Positions 5,329 to 9,237 of a stretch of 9,237 nt of DNA are shown here, piece after piece. Position numbers and translations under genes: made by a program. The notes beneath the pieces were generated by a model, which saw only the letters and a program-made list of their open reading frames with translations, was not told the DNA's origin and ran no database searches. Numbering within the stretch: the stretch's first letter is position 1; every line of letters starts with the position of its first letter. The DNA comes from an uncultured Neisseria sp. (GTDB taxonomy: Bacteria > Pseudomonadota > Gammaproteobacteria > Burkholderiales > Neisseriaceae): the NCBI GenBank assembly GCA_927911515.1, contig CAKMQH010000139.1, positions 1 to 9,237 of the forward strand, written 5' to 3'.

Positions 5329-5359
5329 GATGTTGGGTTGGTAGGATATCCTGCCATAA

Positions 5360-5426
5360 AAAGGTCTCTGAAAATCCGTTTCAGCATTCGTGATGAACGT
5401 TGAAACAGGTTTTCAGACGACCTTTT
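5360..5426. terminator. Bidirectional DUS-pair terminator between fbp and argB
   Basis: AGGTCTCTGAA (5362-5372, a DUS lacking one G) and the perfect inverted DUS TTCAGACGACCT (5412-5423) form the outer stem with one bulge. Inside, GTTTCA (5378-5383) and TGAAAC (5401-5406) pair again. TTTT follows on the plus strand, and AAAAA precedes on the plus strand (T's for the minus strand). This suits termination of both convergent genes. Confidence 0.72.
5412..5423 (-). repeat. DNA uptake sequence (DUS)
   Basis: Perfect AGGTCGTCTGAA on the minus strand; the intact arm of the fbp/argB terminator. The other arm has the one-base deletion AGGTCTCTGAA. Confidence 0.92.
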
Positions 5427-5492
5427 GTGTATTTGATATTTGGGCATTGGCAAGACCTGCTGTTCGGCAAGCCTTGACTCATCTGCGGGCCG

Positions 5493-6386
5493 TTATGACC
5501 TTTCGCCCAAAATCATCGAGCCTATGCCTGCATCGGTGAAAATTTCTAGCAAAAGCGCGTTGGGCAGGCGGCCGTCGATGATGTGGGTCGCTTTGACACC
5601 GTTGCTTGCCGCTTCGACGGCGGAGCTGATTTTGGGCAACATGCCGCCGTAGAGCGTGCCGTCTGCGATTAATTCGCCGATACGGCTTGGGGTCAGGTTG
5701 GTCAACAGGTTGCCTTCTTTGTCCATCACACCGGCGATATTGGTCATCATCAGCAGTTTTTCCGCGTTCAACTCTTCTGCCAGTTTGCCTGCAACCAAAT
5801 CCGCGTTGATATTGAAGGCTTCGCCTTTTTCTCCGACACCGATGGGCGCGACAACGGGGATACAGCCGCGTTCGATCAAGCCTTCAATCAGGCGAACGTC
5901 TATGCTTTCGACCGTGCCGACTTGTCCGATGTCCACGCCTGTTTGTTCGGGTGTATCGACCAGCAGTTTTTTTGGCCTTGATGAAATGGTTGTCGCGCCC
6001 GGTGACACCGACCGCGCGTCCGCCGTGTAAATTGATCAATGAAACGATTTCTTTGTTGACATGACCGCCCAACACCATTTCTACGATGTCCATTGTTTCG
6101 CCGTCGGTCACGCGCATGCCTTGCACGAATTCGCCTTTTTTTACCAATTTTTTTCCAACATTTCATTGATTTGCGGTCCGCCGCCGTGGACGATGACAGG
6201 ATGGATACCCACCAGTTTGAGCAAAACGACATCGCGGGCAAAGCCTTCTTTCAAAGCAGGCTCGGTCATGGCGTTGCCGCCGTATTTGATGACGATAACG
6301 GAGCCGGAAAAACGGCGGATATACGGCAGGGCTTCGGCTAAGATGCGCGCTTTATCGGCTGCGGAAATGGAGTGGGATTCGCTCAT
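5493..6386 (-). pseudogene. argB: Acetylglutamate kinase ArgB, frame broken by three +1 A-tract indels (net +3)
   Basis: ArgB phosphorylates N-acetylglutamate in the second step of arginine synthesis. Correcting three runs of seven A (coding strand; T7 at 6148-6154, 6136-6142 and 5967-5973) to six restores a normal 296-residue protein. It starts MSESHSISAADKARILAEAL and ends GIGSMILGERS. Conserved features are all present: K34-Y-G-G-N in VIKYGGNAM, HGGGPQI (67-73), then FNINAD, the GTLYGGMLPK stretch and HIIDGRLPNALLLEIF. As written, the first frame stops at TAA five codons after LEK. Because the three insertions sum to +3, start and end stay in one frame, with a garbled centre only if one ignores the stop. 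Sequence error is likelier than true decay, since every residue outside the tracts fits the family. A TATAAT promoter lies upstream. Confidence 0.93.
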
Positions 6387-6397
6387 AATCGTGTCTC

Positions 6398-6409
6398 ATT
6401 GTTAACAAT
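6398..6409. promoter_or_regulatory. 12-bp palindrome near the argB transcription start
   Basis: ATTGTTAACAAT is a perfect palindrome lying just downstream of the argB -10 box, roughly at the predicted first transcribed bases. It does not resemble the E. coli ARG box (TNTGNATWWWWATNCANA). It could be an operator or chance. Confidence 0.32.
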
Positions 6410-6415
6410 TTAATC

Positions 6416-6445
6416 ATTATAGCGGATTAGCTTTGAATCAGTAAA
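6416..6445 (-). promoter_or_regulatory. Candidate promoter of argB
   Basis: On the minus strand TTTACT (6445-6440) and a perfect TATAAT (6421-6416) are spaced by 18 bases. The RNA would start about 25 bases before the ATG at 6386. Only a weak GAGA Shine-Dalgarno lies before that start. Confidence 0.52.
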
Positions 6446-6520
6446 AATCAACGTCGCAACTGTTTGCAGCTTTGCCGTCTTGTCCTGATTTAAAGTAAAT
6501 CTGCCCTATCTTAACGTCAA

Positions 6521-6532
6521 AGGTCGTCTGAA
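6521..6532 (+). repeat. DNA uptake sequence (DUS), single copy
   Basis: Perfect AGGTCGTCTGAA in the 308-bp gap between the divergent argB and M14 peptidase genes, with no inverted partner. It lies between two promoters, so it does not serve as a terminator here. Confidence 0.92.
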
Positions 6533-6556
6533 ACAACATTCCACAGTCCTTATCGG

Positions 6557-6586
6557 TTGAGGATGCGCCCGTCGGAATGGTAGAAT
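6557..6586 (+). promoter_or_regulatory. Candidate promoter of the M14 peptidase gene
   Basis: TTGAGG (6557-6562) and TAGAAT (6581-6586) are separated by 18 bases, and TG at 6578-6579 makes an extended -10 (TGGTAGAAT). The predicted start near 6593 leaves a leader of about 100 bases. Confidence 0.5.
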
Positions 6587-6592
6587 CAACGG

Positions 6593-6694
6593 ATTCGGGC
6601 ATATCGGTTTGCCGTCGCCGACGGATGCGGTATCGCCCACACATTTTCTCAAACAACGGTTATCCGGTTTGCCCGATATACCGAGGACTTTCCC
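6593..6694 (+). other. Structured untranslated leader of the M14 peptidase gene
   Basis: This leader contains a 9-base direct repeat CGGTTTGCC (6605-6613 and 6665-6673), an inverted pair ATATCGG (6601-6607) / CCGATAT (6673-6679), and a palindrome CCGTCG-C-CGACGG (6612-6624). No open reading frame with good features is seen in it. CGAGGA lies 8 bases before the ATG at 6695. Whether the structure has a role is unknown. Confidence 0.35.
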
Positions 6695-7824
6695 ATGATT
6701 AAAATCAGCACTCAATTTGACGCCGGCTCCGTCGTCGTCAAAGACCTGACCGACCCTGCCAATATCCGCCTCGAGCTGCGTCCGGACAACGCTTCCAATT
6801 TCGCCCAATGGTTTTATTTCCGCCTGCAAGGTGCGGCGTATCAGAATTGCGTGATGCACTTTGAAAATGCGGCGGATTCGGCTTATCCCGAAGGCTGGGA
6901 AGATTATCAGGCGTGCGCCTCTTACGACCGCCAAAATTGGTTCCGCGTCCCGACCGAATACGAAAACGGCGTGTTGACCATCAACCATACGCCCTTGTCC
7001 AACAGCGTTTACTACGCCTATTTCGAACCCTATTCCCACGAGCAGCATTTAAACCTCTTGGGCGACGCGCAAGGCAGCGGACTTTGCCGTATCGACGATT
7101 TGGGCAGTACCGTGCAAGGCCGCGACATCAACCTGCTGACCGTCGGCAACCAAGTCGAAAGCGACATGAAAATCTGGATTATCGCGCGCCAGCATCCGGG
7201 CGAAACGATGGCGGAATGGTTTATCGAAGGGCTGCTCGGCCGCCTGCTCGATCCGCAAGACCCGACCGCGCGCACCCTGCTTGACCGCGCCACTTTCTAC
7301 ATCATACCGAACATGAACCCCGACGGCTCGGTATTGGCAACCTGCGCACAAATGCCGCAGGCGCAAACCTCAACCGCGAGTGGGAAAACCCGACTTTGGA
7401 AAAAAGCCCCGAAGTCTTCCTCGTGCGCGAAAAAATGCTGGAAACCGGCGTGGATTTGTTCTTAGACATTCATGGCGACGAAGCATTGCCGTTTGTCTTT
7501 GTCGCCGGTACGGAAGGCGTGCCGAACTACAATCCGCGCATCGCCGCGCTGGAAACGCAGTTCAAAACCGCCCTGCTCTCCGCCAGCCCCGACTTCCAAG
7601 ACGAATACGGCTATGAAAAAGACGCACCCGGTCAGGCAAACATGACGCTCGCGACCAACTGGGTGGGCAACCATTTCGACTGCCTCGCCTATACGCTCGA
7701 AATGCCGTTTAAAGACAACACCAACCTGCCCGACGACGACTTCGGCTGGAACGGTCAACGCTCCCTGCGCTTGGGCGAAGCCATGTTGTCGGCTGTCTTG
7801 AACGTTGTCGATGATTTACGATAA
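6695..7824 (+). pseudogene. M14-family cytosolic-type metallocarboxypeptidase, broken by a one-base deletion
   Basis: Restoring one G at about 7336-7338 (GTATTGGCAAC should read GTATTGGGCAAC) gives a 376-residue protein, matching the roughly 375 residues of Pseudomonas PaCCP. Residues 1 to about 125 form the beta-rich domain typical of CCP/Nna1-like enzymes, and the rest is a zinc carboxypeptidase domain. Zinc ligands are visible: H167-P-G-E170 in IIARQHPGETMAEW and H260 in LFLDIHGDE. The N-P-D-G and NLNREW substrate-site motifs follow, and E336 in AYTLEMPF is the expected catalytic Glu. There is no signal peptide. Related enzymes trim C-terminal residues, including glutamates on eukaryotic tubulin; bacterial substrates are unknown. 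As written, the frame runs out of register after L214 and stops at 7465. All catalytic residues on both sides fit, so a sequence error is plausible. Confidence 0.9.
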
Positions 7825-7843
7825 TTATTTCTCCCCATCACAC

Positions 7844-7888
7844 AAAAGGTCGTCTGAAAATTCAAATCGGGATTTTCAGAGACCTTTG
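7844..7888 (+). terminator. DUS-pair terminator after the M14 peptidase gene
   Basis: A perfect DUS (7847-7858) and TTCAGAGACCT (7875-7885, inverted DUS lacking one base) form a stem with one bulge: AAAGGTC-G-TCTGAAAAT against ATTTTCAGA-GACCTTT. The loop is about 10 bases. A short T3 follows. It starts 20 bases past the stop. Confidence 0.7.
7847..7858 (+). repeat. DNA uptake sequence (DUS)
   Basis: Perfect AGGTCGTCTGAA, the intact arm of the terminator between the M14 peptidase gene and lgt. Confidence 0.92.
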
Positions 7889-7936
7889 TCGGGCTAAAAA
7901 ACACATAAACCGCCCTTCCAATAAGGAACACACATC

Positions 7937-8792
7937 ATGATGATACATCCGCAGTTTGACCCCATTGCAATCAGTATCGGACCAGTCGCCATCCGCTGGT
8001 ATGCCCTCAGCTATATCGTCGGTTTTATGCTTTTCCTATGGCTGGGACGTCGCCGCATCAAACAAGGCAACACCGCCTTTACCAAAGAAATGCTCGACGA
8101 CTTCCTGACTTGGGGTGTGTTGGGCGTCATACTCGGCGGACGACTCGGCTATATCCTGTTTTACAAATTCTCATACTACCTCGAACATCCGCTCGAAATG
8201 CTTAAAGTTTGGGAAGGCGGCATGTCGTTCCACGGCGGCTTCTTGGGCGTCGTCATCGCCATGTGGCTGTTCAGCCGCAAACACAAAATCAGCACCTTGA
8301 AAACCATGGATTTTGTTGCGCCGCTCGTTCCGCTGGGCTTGGCTTCCGGTCGTATCGGCAACTTCATCAACGGCGAACTCTGGGGCCGTATTACCGACAT
8401 CAACGCCTTTTGGGCAATGGGCTTCCCGCAAGCACGCGCAGAAGACCTCAATGCCGCCGTGCGCAATCCGCTTTGGGCAGAATGGATGCAGCAATACCAC
8501 ATGCTGCCGCGCCACCCTTCGCAACTCTACCAATTCGCGCTGGAAGGCATCTGCCTCTTCATCGTCGTATGGATTTTCTCCAAAAAAACCGCGTCCGACC
8601 GGACAAGTCGCCTCCCTCTTCCTCGGCGGCTACGGCTTCTTCCGCTTCATCGCCGAATACGCCCGCCAGCCCGACGACTATCTCGGCCTGCTCACCTTAG
8701 GCTTGTCGATGGGACAATGGTTGAGCGTTCCGATGATTGTTTTGGGCGCGATCGGTTTTGTTTGGTTCGGTAAGAAAAACCGCCTGAACTGA
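7937..8792 (+). pseudogene. lgt: Prolipoprotein diacylglyceryl transferase Lgt, broken by one +1 A-tract indel
   Basis: Lgt moves diacylglycerol from phosphatidylglycerol to the lipobox cysteine of prolipoproteins in the inner membrane, the first step of lipoprotein maturation. Reducing A7 at 8582-8588 to A6 restores 284 residues, the normal length, with seven or so membrane segments. Conserved features: H99-G-G in MSFHGGFLG, the Lgt signature GRIGNFINGELWGR (138-151), HPSQLY (193-198) and R236 in GFFRFIAEYARQPD. AAGGAA lies 8 bases before the ATG. As written, the frame changes after FSKK (residue 217) into an unrelated Arg-rich tail stopping at 8773. That would remove the last two membrane segments and R236, so this essential gene is probably intact in the living cell. 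The window itself encodes two predicted lipoproteins that would need this enzyme. Confidence 0.95.
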
Positions 8793-8799
8793 TGCCCAA

Positions 8800-8811
8800 A
8801 GGTAGTCTGAA
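8800..8811 (+). repeat. Imperfect DNA uptake sequence after lgt
   Basis: AGGTAGTCTGAA differs from the DUS at one base (C to A) and lies 7 bases past the lgt stop. It has no inverted partner; a separate hairpin serves as the likely terminator. Confidence 0.7.
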
Positions 8812-8819
8812 AACCAGAG

Positions 8820-8843
8820 CGGGACGCTGTAATAAGCGTCCCG
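8820..8843 (+). terminator. Hairpin after lgt
   Basis: CGGGACGCT (8820-8828) and AGCGTCCCG (8835-8843) form a perfect 9-bp GC-rich stem with a 6-base loop, 27 bases past the lgt stop. No T-tract follows, so termination would be weaker than usual; it could also protect the mRNA end. Confidence 0.6.
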
Positions 8844-8874
8844 TCATCACATCAGCCATTCCAAACACGCGCAA

Positions 8875-8902
8875 TTTGCGATTCATCAAACCGAATCGCA
8901 AA
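8875..8902. promoter_or_regulatory. 10-bp perfect inverted repeat upstream of the Gly/Cys-tailed small gene
   Basis: TTTGCGATTC (8875-8884) and GAATCGCAAA (8893-8902) are exact inverted copies with an 8-base spacer. It lies just upstream of the candidate promoter at 8919-8947. It is not part of a DUS or Correia element. It could be an operator or a second hairpin in the lgt 3' region. Confidence 0.45.
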
Positions 8903-8918
8903 AAATCTTAAATCCGAC

Positions 8919-8947
8919 TTGGTTTATCCGCCGCCTGATGGTATCTT
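8919..8947 (+). promoter_or_regulatory. Candidate promoter of the Gly/Cys-tailed small gene
   Basis: TTGGTT (8919-8924) and TATCTT (8942-8947) are 17 bases apart, with TG at 8939-8940 giving an extended -10. The RNA would start about 30 bases before the ATG at 8985. Confidence 0.4.
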
Positions 8948-8984
8948 GGCACACCTTTCCACCCTTTTTTAAAGAGAGCCTAAA

Positions 8985-9132
8985 ATGTCAGAAGAAAACA
9001 AAATCAAAGTCAACGACCTGCCCGAAGACAAAAAAAGAACAGTCTGAAGAAGTCGAGCTGCCCGTAGTCAACAACGAAGAAAAACGCGGCGGCCACAGCG
9101 AAGGCGGCTGCTGCGGCGCATGCGGCGGTTGA
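8985..9132 (+). pseudogene. 48-residue acidic protein with Gly/Cys-rich tail, frame broken by one +1 A-tract indel
   Basis: From ATG 8985, with AGAGAG about 7 to 10 bases before it, the frame reads MSEENKIKVNDLPEDKK and then hits TGA at 9045-9047. Reducing A7 (9030-9036) to A6 gives a 48-residue protein. Residues 1-34 are charged and mostly acidic. The tail runs R34-G-G-H37-S-E-G-G-C42-C43-G-A-C46-G-G. There is no signal peptide or membrane segment. Three cysteines and a histidine in a glycine-rich tail could bind a metal or be a modified peptide core; no modifying enzyme is visible in the window. I do not recognise a named family. A strong terminator follows 16 bases after the stop, and a promoter-like site precedes it, so it looks like a stand-alone gene. 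Confidence 0.7.
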
Positions 9133-9147
9133 TTCCGTTTTGAAAAA

Positions 9148-9192
9148 CAAAGGTCTCTGAAACCTGAAACATGGTTTTCAGACGACCTTTTT
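9148..9192 (+). terminator. DUS-pair terminator after the small Gly/Cys-tailed gene
   Basis: AGGTCTCTGAA (9151-9161, DUS lacking one G) extends to AAACC and pairs with GGTTTTCAGACGACCTTT (9173-9190). The stem has one or two bulges and a short loop and is followed by TTTTT, the best T-tract in the window. Confidence 0.78.
9177..9188 (-). repeat. DNA uptake sequence (DUS)
   Basis: Perfect AGGTCGTCTGAA on the minus strand; the intact arm of the last terminator. Partner arm is the one-base-deleted form. Confidence 0.92.
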
Positions 9193-9218
9193 ATCATGTA
9201 GGAATATGGCAGATTTTG

Positions 9219-9237
9219 TATAGTGGATTAAATTTAA
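9219..9237. mobile_element. Start of a second Correia element, cut by the window edge
   Basis: TATAGTGGATTAAATTTAA is the usual terminal repeat of a Correia element, including the outer TA. Only 19 bases are visible. It lies 27 bp past the terminator T-tract, that is, outside the hairpin, in contrast to the copy at 4152-4307. Confidence 0.78.

Noticed and set aside
6438..6656. 72-residue minus-strand frame in the gap between argB and the M14 gene
   Set aside because: It runs across a DUS and a promoter-like site, lacks a ribosome-binding site and has no recognisable features.
7937..8773. 278-residue Lgt with an alternative Arg-rich C-terminus as the true product
   Set aside because: The tail is out-of-frame sequence; it loses R236 and the last membrane segments, while the other frame continues the Lgt family sequence exactly.
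5967..9036. Phase variation by A7 tracts
   Set aside because: Neisserial phase-variable tracts are usually longer and in surface genes; lgt and argB are housekeeping genes, and three switching tracts in one gene would be implausible.
8938..9132. 64-residue frame starting MVSWHTF that ends in the Gly/Cys tail
   Set aside because: Its N-terminal part overlaps the promoter-like region and the true start in another frame. The real protein starts at ATG 8985 with a ribosome-binding site; the two frames join only because of the A7 indel.
697..9188. Repeated 12-mers as a possible CRISPR or regulatory repeat array
   Set aside because: Spacing is irregular, both orientations occur, and the sequence is the mucosa-type DNA uptake sequence.

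Overview
The window looks like chromosomal DNA of a commensal, mucosa-type Neisseria (N. subflava / flavescens / mucosa / sicca group). The main evidence is ten perfect copies of the 12-mer AGGTCGTCTGAA, the mucosa-type dialect of the neisserial DNA uptake sequence (DUS). One full-length Correia element (CREE/NEMIS) and the start of a second point the same way, as does the gene content. The species is inferred.

Layout. 1-140: the end of an IS3-family insertion sequence, with the first 28 codons of its OrfA transposase on the minus strand. 185-1558: three minus-strand genes for a DUF302 lipoprotein, an exported single-domain rhodanese and an AhpD-fold CxxC protein, each followed by DUS sequence. 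1717-2658: a divergent AraC-type regulator whose N-terminal cysteines match the pattern of the reactive-chlorine sensor RclR; the 158-bp gap holds two dyads. 2808-3653: rlmJ (23S rRNA m6A2030 methyltransferase). 3759-4130: a small cysteine-containing lipoprotein of unknown function. 4152-4307: a CREE inserted into the loop of a DUS-type terminator just upstream of fbp (4354-5328, fructose-1,6-bisphosphatase). 5493-6386, minus strand: argB (acetylglutamate kinase), convergent with fbp across a shared terminator. 6695-7824: an M14 cytosolic-type carboxypeptidase. 7937-8792: lgt (prolipoprotein diacylglyceryl transferase). 8985-9132: a 48-residue protein with an acidic body and a Gly/Cys tail. 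9219-9237: the first bases of another CREE.

How the genes fit together. Most are single housekeeping transcription units: rRNA modification, gluconeogenesis, arginine synthesis, lipoprotein maturation. The left part may be a small thiol or oxidant-defence neighbourhood: an RclR-like sensor divergent from a peroxidase-like CxxC protein, with an exported sulfurtransferase and a DUF302 lipoprotein beyond it. That reading is inference from motifs and gene order.

Quality warning. Four genes on the right are frame-broken as written. argB has three runs of seven A (coding strand) where six are expected, netting +3. lgt and the 48-residue protein each have one such A7. The M14 peptidase lacks one G. 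lgt is essential in most Gram-negative bacteria and the same +1 lesion recurs five times, so sequencing or assembly error is the simplest explanation. They are typed as pseudogenes only because the given sequence is broken. No rRNA, tRNA or CRISPR array was seen.
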